A program made the position numbers and the translations under genes. DNA of 53,126 bases from an uncultured Lachnospiraceae bacterium (lineage in GTDB: Bacteria > Bacillota > Clostridia > Lachnospirales > Lachnospiraceae), in assembly GCA_902789265.1 (NCBI GenBank), contig CADANR010000010.1:1-53126 (forward strand). The letters run 5' to 3'. Every line of letters starts with the position of its first letter. The stretch's first letter is position 1. Positions 34,524 to 43,018 of the stretch are shown here, in pieces. The notes under the pieces are model-generated. The model did not search any database. It was given only the letters and a program-made list of their open reading frames with translations, and was not told the DNA's origin.

Positions 34524-35651
34524 TTACTGAACCTCGTATCTGGCGGTCTTCTCGATCAGCACCTTTACCTCGCCGTCTCCGACATATCTGGAGTTTGCAC
34601 GGATGGTGTTGTAGCTTTCCACGATACAGTTCTCGATGTAGGTATTGTCACCGATATAAACATCATTTAAAATGATGGAATTCTTAATGTGGCAGTTATT
34701 TCCTACAAAGACTTTCTTAAAGATTAAGGAATCCTCTACCTTGCCGTTTACAATGGTTCCGGAAGCAACCAGGGAATTGCAGACCTGTGCGCCCACATTG
34801 TATTTTGCGGGAGGAAGATCATCCACCTTGGAATAAATATCCGGATACTGACGGAAGAAATAATCTCTTACCTCGGGATTTAAGAAATCCATATTGGTCT
34901 CGAAATAATCTTCCACGGAAGCGATATTCTTCCAGTAATCTTTCATCTTGTAACCGAAGATTCTCTTCATCTCTTTGTAACGAATCAGAATATCGGCAAC
35001 AAAATCATATCTGCCTTCTTCGTTGCTCTTCTCGATTAACTCGATTAAGAGACGTCTTCTGATAACATAGATACCGCAGGAAACCGTATTGGTCTTTGCA
35101 ATCATGGGTTTCTCATCGAACTCTTCGATGCGGCTTTCTTCGTTCATCTTAATGACACCGTAACGTTCTACGTTTGCATTTTCCGGAAGGTCCTTGCAAA
35201 CAACGGTAATATCAGCCTTCTTATCAATATGATATTCCAAAAGCTTGTTATAATCCATCTTGTATACGCAGTCACCGGATGCGATTACAACGTACGGCTC
35301 ATGGCTTCTCTTTAAGAAGTCAATATTCTGGTAAATTGCATCTGCGGTTCCTCTGTACCAGTTGGAGTTATCTGCGGTCACAACGGGAGTGAATACATAT
35401 AAACCTCCCTGCTTTCTTCCGAAGTCCCACCATTTGGAAGAACTCAAATGCTCATTCAAACTTCTTGCATTATACTGTGTCAGAACAGCAACCTTCTGAA
35501 TATGGGAGTTGCTCATGCTGCTTAATGCAAAATCGATACTTCTGTAGCTGCCGGCAACGGGCATAGCGGAAATCGCTCTCTTTAAGGAAAGCTCACGCAT
35601 TCTGTGGTTATTGCCGCCTGCTAAAATGATTCCAATCGCTCTCATCCTCAA
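34524..35651 (-). CDS. glgD: Glucose-1-phosphate adenylyltransferase subunit GlgD
   Basis: A 375-residue partner of GlgC in ADP-glucose synthesis. The N-terminal nucleotidyltransferase domain has a modified loop ([38 protein letters not shown]) in place of the catalytic GGxGxRLxxLT, a feature of the regulatory GlgD type in Firmicutes. The C-terminal left-handed beta-helix is seen in [24 protein letters not shown]. Its ATG overlaps the glgC stop by 4 bases (ATGA), implying coupled translation and a GlgC-GlgD complex. Confidence 0.96.
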   Translation of the reverse strand: MRMRAIGIILAGGNNHRMRELSLKRAISAMPVAGSYRSIDFALSSMSNSHIQKVAVLTQYNARSLNEHLSSSKWWDFGRKQGGLYVFTPVVTADNSNWYRGTADAIYQNIDFLKRSHEPYVVIASGDCVYKMDYNKLLEYHIDKKADITVVCKDLPENANVERYGVIKMNEESRIEEFDEKPMIAKTNTVSCGIYVIRRRLLIELIEKSNEEGRYDFVADILIRYKEMKRIFGYKMKDYWKNIASVEDYFETNMDFLNPEVRDYFFRQYPDIYSKVDDLPPAKYNVGAQVCNSLVASGTIVNGKVEDSLIFKKVFVGNNCHIKNSIILNDVYIGDNTYIENCIVESYNTIRANSRYVGDGEVKVLIEKTARYEVQ

Positions 35652-36916
35652 TCACCTGCCTTAATCAAAGTTTTTCCGCTTCCGAGTTCGCCGTCCGGAT
35701 AATCCGCTACAGTAGTAATACCGGATACCACGGAGTTCTTTCCTACGGATACACCGCTCGGAATGACGGATTTCTCGCCAATGGTTACAAGACCGTTATT
35801 GTAGATGTGAGGATCCGTTTCATTCGCAACTTCTTCTCCGACACCTAACTTTACGTTATCCTGAACGGAAACATTCTCTGCTATGATTGCCTTGGTAATC
35901 TCGCAGTTCTTTCCGATTTCGGTTTCATTCATGATAATGGAATCTCTGACAACCGTGCCTTCACCGATGGTTACGCCGCAGCCGATGATGGAATTGTAAA
36001 CCTTACCGTAAATGGTGCTTCCTTCACCGATAATACATTTCTCGGTTACGCTGTCCTTGGACATGTACTGCGGAGGCAGGGTTTCCGACTTGGTATAGAT
36101 TTTCCAGTATTCTTCATAGAGGTTGAAAACAGGAACGATATCGATTAATTCCATATTGGCTTCCCAATAGGAATGAAGAGTTCCTACATCCTTCCAGTAT
36201 CCGTTATATTCGTATGCATATAAAGGAGCACCGTTTTCATGGCAATAAGGAATGACATGCTTACCGAAGTCTAAATTCGGCTGGCTTGCTTTTGCTAAAA
36301 GTGCTTCCTTCAATGTCTTCCAGTTGAAGATATAGATACCCATACTTGCAAGGTTGCTTCTGGGTTTCTCCGGTTTTTCTTCAAAATCGATAATCTTACG
36401 GTTATCGTCGGTAATTACGATACCGAAACGCTTTGCTTCCTCAAGGGGAACCGGCATTGCAGCGATGGTAACCTCTGCGCCGTTTTTCTTGTGAAAATCA
36501 AGCATGACCTCGTAATCCATCTTGTAAATATGGTCACCGGAAAGAATCAGAACATAATCCGGATTAAAGCTGTCCATATAATCAATGTTCTGATAAATTG
36601 CGTTTGCGGTACCCGTATACCACTCGGTATCCGTACTCTTCTCATAAGGCGGAAGTACGGTAACACCACCGATATTTCTGTCCAAATCCCAGGGAATCCC
36701 GATTCCGATATGGGTATTCAAACGAAGCGGCTGATACTGTGTCAATACACCCACTGTATCAACTCCTGAGTTAATGCAGTTACTCAAAGGGAAATCAATT
36801 ATTCTGTACTTGCCGCCGAATGAAACCGCCGGTTTTGCAACCTTTGCGGTTAACACGCCAAGACGACTTCCCTGACCGCCTGCCAATAACATGGCAATCA
36901 TTTCCTTCTTGATCAT
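35648..36916 (-). CDS. glgC: Glucose-1-phosphate adenylyltransferase (catalytic subunit)
   Basis: A 422-residue enzyme making ADP-glucose for glycogen synthesis. Motifs: [34 protein letters not shown] with the catalytic loop, [28 protein letters not shown] (metal-binding Asp), the substrate-binding FEEKPEKP, and a beta-helix C terminus. ATG 36916 is chosen because AGAGGTG is about 6 bases upstream; a GTG 15 bases earlier overlaps that site. It leads the glgC-glgD unit, divergent from murC. Confidence 0.97.
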   Translation of the reverse strand: MIKKEMIAMLLAGGQGSRLGVLTAKVAKPAVSFGGKYRIIDFPLSNCINSGVDTVGVLTQYQPLRLNTHIGIGIPWDLDRNIGGVTVLPPYEKSTDTEWYTGTANAIYQNIDYMDSFNPDYVLILSGDHIYKMDYEVMLDFHKKNGAEVTIAAMPVPLEEAKRFGIVITDDNRKIIDFEEKPEKPRSNLASMGIYIFNWKTLKEALLAKASQPNLDFGKHVIPYCHENGAPLYAYEYNGYWKDVGTLHSYWEANMELIDIVPVFNLYEEYWKIYTKSETLPPQYMSKDSVTEKCIIGEGSTIYGKVYNSIIGCGVTIGEGTVVRDSIIMNETEIGKNCEITKAIIAENVSVQDNVKLGVGEEVANETDPHIYNNGLVTIGEKSVIPSGVSVGKNSVVSGITTVADYPDGELGSGKTLIKAGD

Positions 36917-36945
36917 GCTTTCACCTCTCACATCTTTATTTTTTC

Positions 36946-36995
36946 GGAATAACCCCCCGGTTATTCCAACCCCATCCTGTTTCCTTAAAAAGGAA
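36946..36995 (-). other. Hairpins in the glgC leader
   Basis: GGAATAACC (36946-36954) pairs with GGTTATTCC (36959-36967) around a C4/G4 loop, and TTCCTT (36981-36986) with AAGGAA (36990-36995). Neither is followed by a T run on the minus strand. They lie in a leader of about 127 nt that also has two G6 runs. The remaining 37079-37274 part of the murC-glgC gap shows AT-rich sequence only. Confidence 0.5.
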
Positions 36996-37049
36996 CATCT
37001 CTAAAAAGGTAACACGAAAAAATGGTAGCCCCCCGACTTCCATAAGAAA

Positions 37050-37078
37050 ATTCTAACATGCCTTTTGTAAAAAGTGAA
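37050..37078 (-). promoter_or_regulatory. glgCD promoter
   Basis: On the minus strand TTCACT (37073-37078), 17 bases, TAGAAT (37050-37055). Confidence 0.5.
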
Positions 37079-37274
37079 CTATAAAAATACGGGTATTTTC
37101 TGTTTTTTTGCATTTTTAATGTTCACTTTATATGATTATTACCTAATGAATGTTATGTTCTTTGTGCATTATCACGAAAACGTTTTTTATTTTTTTCGGA
37201 ACCAACAGAAAAATTGAACAAAAAGACAAATGTCTTTTTCCGTCATTATAAAAATAAACCCGTATAAACCGATA

Positions 37275-37303
37275 TAGACGAATTTTCCATCTTATTTTAT
37301 AAT
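37275..37303 (+). promoter_or_regulatory. murC promoter
   Basis: TAGACG (37275-37280), 17 bases, consensus TATAAT (37298-37303), 34 bases before the murC ATG. Confidence 0.6.
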
Positions 37304-37337
37304 AGATGTGGTTTTGAATTTGAAAAGGAGAATCATC

Positions 37338-38717
37338 ATGTACAAAATTGATTTTGACAAACCTATTCATATTCACTTTATCGGAATCGGTGGAATCAGC
37401 ATGAGCGGTCTGGCCGAAATCCTGTTAACGAAAGGATTCACCATTTCCGGTTCCGACAACGCGGAAAGCGAATTAACGAAAAGGCTTCGTAACGAAGGGG
37501 TAAAGATTTTCATCGGACAGAATTACGAGAATATTACCTCCGATATTGATCTGGTGGTTTATTCCGCTGCCATAAGAATGGACAATCCGGAATTCGGTGC
37601 CAGCATGGAAGCGAATCTCCCCATGCTTTCAAGAGCCGAATTATTGGGGCAGATGATGCGCAATTACCAATATCCGATTGCCGTATCCGGAACCCACGGA
37701 AAAACAACCACCTCCTCCATGCTCTCCGAAATTCTTCTGGCAGAGAATACGGATCCGACACTTTCCATCGGCGGAATATTAAAGTCCATCGGCGGGAACG
37801 TGCGAATCGGACATTCCGACTATTTTTTAACGGAAGCATGTGAGTATACTAACAGTTTTCTCTCCTTCTTCCCGAAATACGGAATTATCCTGAATGTAGA
37901 GGCGGACCACCTTGACTTTTTCAAGGATCTTGCAGACATCCGCAATTCCTTCCGTAAATTCGCGGAACTTCTTCCGGAGAACGGAGCGTTGGTCATCAAC
38001 GGCGAAATCGAAAACTACGAGGAGCTGACTATTAAGGTGAAATGTCCCGTAATCACCTTCGGGCTTTCCGATGAATGTCATTACTACGCAACGGATATTA
38101 CCTTTAATGATTCCGGCTTCTGCTCTTATAAAATGCATACGCCGAAGGGAGAGGTGATCCCCGTATCCTTAGGTGTAGTCGGAGTTCACAATGTTTATAA
38201 TTCCCTTGCCGCACTTGCGATGGCGGATGTACTTTCCTTTGATACAGAAACCTGCCTCGAGACACTGAAAAAATGCACCGGTGCTGACCGTCGTTTTCAG
38301 ATAAAAGGTCATCTCGGCGCAATTACCATAGTAGATGATTACGCACACCATCCGACAGAGATTGCGGCAACCTTATCCGCTGCCGAAAACTTCCCGCACG
38401 AGCATTTATGGGTGGTTTTCCAGCCGCATACCTATTCCAGAACCAAGGCACTGCTCCATGATTTTGCGGATGTCCTTTCCAAAGCGGAGCATGTAATCCT
38501 TGCGGATATCTATGCTGCCCGGGAAAATGATACTCTGGGAATTTCTTCAAGAGATTTGCAGGCAGAAATCCGGAAAAGGGGTGGAAACTGCGAATATTTC
38601 CACTCATTTTCGGAAATTGAAATATTTTTACTGAAAAATTGTAACCAAGGCGACCTGTTGATAACCATGGGCGCCGGAGATGTCTATAAAATAGGCGAAG
38701 AGCTGCTTGGCAACTAA
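37338..38717 (+). CDS. murC: UDP-N-acetylmuramate--L-alanine ligase
   Basis: A 459-residue cytoplasmic Mur ligase adding the first amino acid of the peptidoglycan stem peptide. Motifs: HFIGIGGISMSGLAEIL (UDP-binding), the ATP loop SGTHGKTTTSSMLSEIL, NVEADHLDFF, and VDDYAHHPTEIAATL of the C-terminal domain. ATG 37338 has AAAAGGAG 7 bases upstream. It stands alone, closed by a strong terminator, away from other mur genes. Confidence 0.98.
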   Translation: MYKIDFDKPIHIHFIGIGGISMSGLAEILLTKGFTISGSDNAESELTKRLRNEGVKIFIGQNYENITSDIDLVVYSAAIRMDNPEFGASMEANLPMLSRAELLGQMMRNYQYPIAVSGTHGKTTTSSMLSEILLAENTDPTLSIGGILKSIGGNVRIGHSDYFLTEACEYTNSFLSFFPKYGIILNVEADHLDFFKDLADIRNSFRKFAELLPENGALVINGEIENYEELTIKVKCPVITFGLSDECHYYATDITFNDSGFCSYKMHTPKGEVIPVSLGVVGVHNVYNSLAALAMADVLSFDTETCLETLKKCTGADRRFQIKGHLGAITIVDDYAHHPTEIAATLSAAENFPHEHLWVVFQPHTYSRTKALLHDFADVLSKAEHVILADIYAARENDTLGISSRDLQAEIRKRGGNCEYFHSFSEIEIFLLKNCNQGDLLITMGAGDVYKIGEELLGN

Positions 38718-38735
38718 TTATCCACATTATCCACG
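38718..38735 (+). promoter_or_regulatory. Two adjacent DnaA boxes
   Basis: TTATCCACA (38718-38726, perfect consensus) is followed without a gap by TTATCCACG (38727-38735, 8 of 9). An inverted near-match TGTGGATAT lies at 38766-38774 and a weaker AATCCACA at 38816-38823. They precede the dnaD-like/helicase-loader genes. Binding is inferred from consensus only. Confidence 0.5.
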
Positions 38736-38779
38736 GTTTTTTAGCGGAAAATCCGAAAAAAAGACTGTGGATATTTTTT
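38728..38779 (+). terminator. murC terminator
   Basis: TATCCAC (38728-38734) pairs with GTGGATA (38767-38773); an inner GTTTTTT/AAAAAAGAC and CGGA/TCCG extend the stem; TTTTTT follows. Confidence 0.8.
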
Positions 38780-38870
38780 GCGCCAAAATTCAGCATTTCC
38801 GTGAGTTATAAACAGAATCCACATTCTTAAAAAGCCTTGTAAAATCAAGGGTTTGCGGGAAACTTTTTGT

Positions 38871-38898
38871 TTGCAATTACCAAATCCTATGCTATAAT
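38871..38898 (+). promoter_or_regulatory. Promoter of the dnaD-like operon
   Basis: TTGCAA (38871-38876), 16 bases, TATAAT (38893-38898), with an extended -10 TG. Confidence 0.7.
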
Positions 38899-38901
38899 CA
38901 C

Positions 38902-38976
38902 AATGCCCAACATTGCGCCGTAAATTTCAGGATTTAAACGCCGGCGCAAGGGAATGATGCAAATCGCCCGGGCATT
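38902..38976 (+). other. Structured 5' leader of the dnaD-like gene
   Basis: TTGCGCCG (38913-38920) pairs perfectly with CGGCGCAA (38942-38949), with TAAAT/ATTTA inside; AATGCCC (38902-38908) can pair with GGGCATT (38970-38976) around it. The GGGGG ribosome site follows 10 bases later. The outer arm may start at or before the transcription start. Confidence 0.45.
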
Positions 38977-39000
38977 AAACAATTTGGGGGAATCTGTAAC

Positions 39001-40074
39001 ATGAGTCGCATTCAACTTGTAAACGATGGTCTTTTGGAAAGCACTTCCGTTTCCAATCTGTTCATCGATTATTATATGAAAGAGGCAAACGATGCCCAGA
39101 TTAAGGTATATTTATACCTTCTTCGAAAGACATCCACCAATGCTCCTTTCGACATCGGCGATATTGCCGAGGAATTCAACCATACGGAGAAAGATGTCAT
39201 CCGTGCCCTGAAATACTGGGAGAAAGCCGGACTTCTTACTCTTCAGTATGATTTGACCGGTGAGATCTGCCGCATCAGTCTGGCAAACGTTACCGATCAG
39301 AAAAAGCCGGAAAAGACTACCAGAGAGGACGCCGCCAAGGCACCTGTTCTTACCTTTGTTCCGCCTGCCGGTGCAAAGGAAGAAATGCAAAAGGAAGTTG
39401 TGAAATCCACGGTTCCGGAAAAGCCTTCCTATTCCGCAGGTGATTTGAAAGCCTTTAAAGAGGAACCGACAACGGACGAGTTAATTGCCGTAACGGAATC
39501 CTATTTAATGAAACCGTTAAGTCCCTCCGATTTAAGAAGTCTCCTTTATATCCATAAGGAACTGAAATTCGACTTTGAAATGATGGATCTGCTTTTGCAG
39601 TACTGCGTTTCCAAGAACAAAAAGAGTTTTAATTATATCGAGGCCGTTGCCGTATCCTGGTTTGAGCAGGGAATTACCACTCCCAGGCAGGCAAAGGACG
39701 GCATTTCGAAATACGACCGGAATATTCTCGATATCATGGCAGCTCTCGGAAAGAATACCACTCCCACCATCAAAGAAGTGGAATTCATCAACCGGTGGCT
39801 CGGAACCTATTCTTTCAGCAAGGAAATGATTCTTGCAGCCTGCGAAAGAACCGTAATGAAGACGGACTCCGACCGCTTTGCTTATGCCGAGGGAATTCTT
39901 TCCAGATGGAAAGAACAGGGACTTACCAACCTGCAGCAGGTAGAAGCTGCGGAAGCCGATTTTAAAAAGAAAAAGAACGCTTCCTTACATCCTGCCGCAC
40001 AGACGCCGAAGGTTTCCTTCCAGAAATCGAAATATGATTTTGCTGCTTTACAGAAATTCATTAATGAAAGCTAG
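39001..40074 (+). CDS. DnaD-domain replication protein
   Basis: A 357-residue protein. Residues 1-110 are a winged-helix-like DnaD N-terminal domain (ANDAQIKVYLYLLRKTSTNAPFDIGDIAEEFNHTEKDVIRALKYWEKAG). After a linker, two DnaD/DnaB_2 domains follow, about 155-230 (LMKPLSPSDLRSLLYIHKE, ending AVSWFEQGITTPRQAKD) and 245-320 (EVEFINRWLGTYSFSKEMI, ending ILSRWKEQGLTNLQQVE). This is the architecture of Firmicutes DnaD/DnaB replication restart and initiation proteins that remodel DNA and recruit the helicase. The helicase loader gene lies 49 bases downstream. Confidence 0.9.
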   Translation: MSRIQLVNDGLLESTSVSNLFIDYYMKEANDAQIKVYLYLLRKTSTNAPFDIGDIAEEFNHTEKDVIRALKYWEKAGLLTLQYDLTGEICRISLANVTDQKKPEKTTREDAAKAPVLTFVPPAGAKEEMQKEVVKSTVPEKPSYSAGDLKAFKEEPTTDELIAVTESYLMKPLSPSDLRSLLYIHKELKFDFEMMDLLLQYCVSKNKKSFNYIEAVAVSWFEQGITTPRQAKDGISKYDRNILDIMAALGKNTTPTIKEVEFINRWLGTYSFSKEMILAACERTVMKTDSDRFAYAEGILSRWKEQGLTNLQQVEAAEADFKKKKNASLHPAAQTPKVSFQKSKYDFAALQKFINES

Positions 40075-40123
40075 GTCCGAGAGTTAAATACGAAAGTAAA
40101 ATTCGTTTGCAGAGGTTAATAAA

Positions 40124-41092
40124 TTGAGTCTGTCCATTGAGGATTACAACGAAATACTTGGCGAATACAATGCCCGTCAGATTGAGCATGCACGTATTCT
40201 GACCGAAAGACGGAATGAAGTAAACAGAAAAATCCCCTCCTATTCCGGAATGGAAGAGGAAATGATTACATTAAGTGCCAACCGTGCAAGAGCTTTAATC
40301 CGGGGAAATAAAGAAGAAGCAAATACGATTTCCGAAAAGCTGGAAGACCTTTTAAGGAATCAGAAACTCGCATTAATCGAAGCCGGATTTCCGATTGATT
40401 ATCTGGAACCCATCTATACCTGCAAGGAATGTAAGGATACGGGTTTTGTAGACGGGAACCGCTGCACGTGTTTTAAACAGGCATTGATCGAACGGCTTTT
40501 TGAACAGAATAATATCAGGGAATACTTAACGAACGAGAATTTTACATCCATTCGCTACGATTTGCAGGTCGGCGAGGATGCAAGACGCTTTGAAAAAGCG
40601 GTTTCCAAAGCCCGCAATTTTGTGGAAGAATTTGAAAACGGAATGCAGAACATCTGCTTTTCCGGTCCGGTCGGTACCGGCAAATCCTTTCTGTCCAAAT
40701 GCATTCTCGGAGAGCTTCTGAAGAAAGGATACTCCTGTATTTATTTCAGTGCTCCTACCCTGTTTTCGACAATCGGTGATTATAAATTCCATAAATCGGC
40801 AACACAATCCGTCAATCCGACCGAGATCCTTTATTCCTGCGATCTTTTAGTCATTGATGATTTAGGAACCGAGCTGACCAACTCCTTCTGTGTTTCGGAG
40901 CTTTTAACACTCTTAAATGAGCGTGAGAAGTATTCGAAATCCACCGTAATTTCCACAAACCTTTCCCTGGAGGAGTTAAACAATGCCTACTCGGACCGCG
41001 TGTTTTCCAGAATGTTCAGCAATTTTGAGTTTTGTCCCTTAACCGGCCAGGACGTCAGAATATATTTAAAACAAATGCAAACAAGAAAGTGA
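40124..41092 (+). CDS. DnaC/DnaI-like replicative helicase loader ATPase
   Basis: A 322-residue AAA+ protein. The N-terminal region has a coiled-coil stretch and a zinc-type cluster CKECKDTGFVDGNRCTC (about residues 101-117). The ATPase has Walker A FSGPVGTGKSFLSK, Walker B LLVIDDLGTEL, sensor STNLSLEEL and the arginine finger region DRVFSRMF. It loads the replicative helicase at origins or restarted forks. The start is TTG at 40124, with AGAGGT 8 bases upstream; no better ATG keeps the conserved N terminus. The PRPP synthetase gene begins 9 bases later, so the three genes probably form one operon. Confidence 0.93.
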   Translation: MSLSIEDYNEILGEYNARQIEHARILTERRNEVNRKIPSYSGMEEEMITLSANRARALIRGNKEEANTISEKLEDLLRNQKLALIEAGFPIDYLEPIYTCKECKDTGFVDGNRCTCFKQALIERLFEQNNIREYLTNENFTSIRYDLQVGEDARRFEKAVSKARNFVEEFENGMQNICFSGPVGTGKSFLSKCILGELLKKGYSCIYFSAPTLFSTIGDYKFHKSATQSVNPTEILYSCDLLVIDDLGTELTNSFCVSELLTLLNEREKYSKSTVISTNLSLEELNNAYSDRVFSRMFSNFEFCPLTGQDVRIYLKQMQTRK

Positions 41093-41101
41093 GGAAATCC
41101 C

Positions 41102-42292
41102 ATGTCCCATTCCGAAGAAGTTCGTGATTTGGAAACCATTCCCGTCGGAGCCCTAAGGTTAATGCCTACCAGAGGTTGCGCACAAATCGGTGCAAAGGTT
41201 GATGAATACCTTGTAAAATGGAGAACCGAAAGAGAAAGTGAGCATAAAGGCAGTCTTGCTTATGCCGGCTATCAGAGAGATTCCTATATCCTCGATGCAA
41301 AGCTTCCGAGATTCGGATCCGGTGAAGGCAAATGTACCATCAATGAATCCGTACGAGGAGCCGATATTTACATTCTGGTGGACGTATGTAACTACTCCGA
41401 AACTTATAAGCTTTGCGGGCATATTAACCATATGTCTCCCGATGACCACTATCAGGACGTAAAACGTGTCATTGCCGCTGTAGGCGGAAAAGCAAGAAGA
41501 ATCAACATCATTATGCCTTTCCTTTATGAAGGCAGGCAGCATAAAAGAACCTCAAGAGAATCCTTAGACTGTGCACTGGCACTTCAGGAGCTTACCTCCA
41601 TGGGCGTTGACAACATCATTACCTTTGATGCACACGATCCCAGAGTACAGAATTCGATTCCCCTTCACGGATTCGAAACCGTTACACCGACTTATCAGTT
41701 TACCAAGGCTTTGTTAAAAAATGTTCCCGACATCAAACTGGATGCGGATCATATGATGGTCATCTCCCCCGATGAAGGTGCATTGTCCAGAGCCGTATAT
41801 ATGGCAAACATCATCGGCTTAAATGTCGGCATGTTCTATAAGCGTCGCGATTACAGCCGTATCGTGGACGGCCGCAATCCGATTGTTGCACATGAATATT
41901 TAGGAACCGATTTATCCGGCAAAGATGCCATCATCATCGATGATATGATTTCATCCGGTGACAGCGCACTGGATGTTGCAGCGGAATTAAAGAGAAGAAA
42001 TGCAAACCGTATTTTCCTTGCAACCACATTCGGACTCTTCACAAATGGTCTCGAGAAATTCGACAAGGCATTTGAAGACGGTCTCCTTTACAGAGTTCTT
42101 ACCACAAACCTCGTATATCAGACGCCCGAGCTCTTATCCCGCCCCTGGTATATTAACTGCGATATGAGCAAGTATATTGCATACCTGATTGATACCTTAA
42201 ATCATGATGCATCCGTATCCGATCTATTAAATCCTTCCGCAAGAATTCAGCGTATCCTGAAAAAATACGGACAGGGTCAGACCAACGAATAA
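41102..42292 (+). CDS. prs: Ribose-phosphate pyrophosphokinase (PRPP synthetase)
   Basis: A 396-residue enzyme making PRPP from ribose 5-phosphate and ATP for purine, pyrimidine, His and Trp synthesis. It has SVRGADIYILVDVCNY, TFDAHDPRVQNSIP, the flexible-loop-type KRRDYSRIVDGRN and the PRPP-binding IIIDDMISSGDSALDVA. It is about 80 residues longer than the classical 315-residue enzyme, with an extended N terminus and C terminus; this longer form is common in Clostridia. Strong GAGG precedes the ATG. The DUF951 gene follows 15 bases later. Confidence 0.95.
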   Translation: MSHSEEVRDLETIPVGALRLMPTRGCAQIGAKVDEYLVKWRTERESEHKGSLAYAGYQRDSYILDAKLPRFGSGEGKCTINESVRGADIYILVDVCNYSETYKLCGHINHMSPDDHYQDVKRVIAAVGGKARRINIIMPFLYEGRQHKRTSRESLDCALALQELTSMGVDNIITFDAHDPRVQNSIPLHGFETVTPTYQFTKALLKNVPDIKLDADHMMVISPDEGALSRAVYMANIIGLNVGMFYKRRDYSRIVDGRNPIVAHEYLGTDLSGKDAIIIDDMISSGDSALDVAAELKRRNANRIFLATTFGLFTNGLEKFDKAFEDGLLYRVLTTNLVYQTPELLSRPWYINCDMSKYIAYLIDTLNHDASVSDLLNPSARIQRILKKYGQGQTNE

Positions 42293-42307
42293 AATATCCG
42301 CAAACAC

Positions 42308-42487
42308 ATGAACATCGAATTAGGTGAAATAATCCAATTAAAAAAACCGCACCCCTGTGGAAAGCCGGACTCTTCCAAATGGAGAGTCCTCCGTACGGGT
42401 GCGGATTTTCGTCTGGAATGTATGGGTTGCGGGCATCAGGTAATGATGAAACGAAGCCTTTTGGAGAAGATGATAAAGAAGCCCTGA
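42308..42487 (+). CDS. DUF951 family small protein
   Basis: A 59-residue protein starting MNIELGEIIQLKKPHPCG and containing RVLRTGADFRLECMGCGHQVMM and LLEKMIKKP. This matches DUF951, a small zinc-ribbon-like family with one Cys at the N-terminal side (PHPCG) and a CxxC (CMGC), near-universal in Firmicutes; its role is not established. It is very short and easily missed. Within the coding sequence CCGCACCC (42348-42355) pairs with GGGTGCGG (42396-42403), and GGACTCT with AGAGTCC inside that, giving a strong mRNA hairpin. No clear ribosome site is visible, so translation may rely on prs upstream. Confidence 0.9.
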   Translation: MNIELGEIIQLKKPHPCGKPDSSKWRVLRTGADFRLECMGCGHQVMMKRSLLEKMIKKP

Positions 42488-42535
42488 CATTCGATTTTTT
42501 TCATGCCGATATTTGTTTAGTTGGTGTAAAAGTAC

Positions 42536-42564
42536 TTTTCAATTTAGATTTGTTGATATATCAT
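42536..42564 (+). promoter_or_regulatory. Putative promoter of ncRNA
   Basis: TTTTCA (42536-42541), 17 bases, TATCAT (42559-42564). Confidence 0.4.
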
Positions 42565-42570
42565 TAGCTT

Positions 42571-42911
42571 ACAACAAAACAACAAAAGATATTTGAAGGA
42601 AGTCCAAAGTCATTAGTCGGCAGGTCGGACGAAGACGGATCCTGAAGGTTTCGGGAGGAATGCTTCATTTCAAACTTTTAAGAATTCAAAAACTAACAAC
42701 AAAGATAAGTGACATTGTCTTGTGAAAACATTTCTGTAAACCGAATTCAAGAAAGCGAGAAGTGATCGACAGACCAAACGAAGTTGGATGGTGAAACCGG
42801 AATTCGGCAGGTTGGCGAAAGCAGAAGAAAGAATTCAAATATAACTTTGAAAGAGGAAACCGCATTGGATAATATTAGTCGATGATCGTCGCTAGTGCAG
42901 TTTCCTTTTTC
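42571..42911 (+). ncRNA. Candidate structured non-coding RNA, about 340 nt
   Basis: The 531-base interval between DUF951 and the YdcF-family gene has no credible reading frame but many paired segments: TTTGAA with TTCAAA closing a first domain (about 42591-42679), with GAAG/CTTC, GTCC/GGAC and the hairpin TCCTGAA/TTCGGGA inside; CCGAATTC with GAATTCGG (perfect 8 bp) closing a second domain with CCAA/TTGG inside; TTCAAA/TTTGAA near 42834-42851; then an intrinsic terminator. It is purine rich, unlike neighbouring intergenic DNA. I could not match it to RNase P, tmRNA, 6S or SRP RNA signatures. A known large Firmicutes RNA class remains possible. Confidence 0.55.
42854..42911 (+). terminator. 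Terminator of the candidate ncRNA
   Basis: AGGAAAC (42854-42860) pairs with GTTTCCT (42900-42906), GCA with TGC inside, followed by TTTTTC. Confidence 0.65.
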
Positions 42912-42973
42912 AATGCAATTAATTACTTTCAAAACAATTCATTTCAGTACCGTTCAGACAAATTCTATTCATT

Positions 42974-43011
42974 GAAATAAATCATAATACAAGAAATAAA
43001 TCATAATACAA
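42974..43011. repeat. Tandem 19-bp direct repeat
   Basis: GAAATAAATCATAATACAA occurs twice back to back (42974-42992, 42993-43011), just beyond the stop codon of the YdcF-family gene. Confidence 0.9.
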
Positions 43012-43018
43012 TGAATTC

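Noticed and set aside
42571-42911. RNase P RNA, because of GGAAGTCC and ACAGACC
   Set aside because: The full GAGGAAAGUCC and ACAGAA blocks and the GGUAA region are absent; the two words are isolated.
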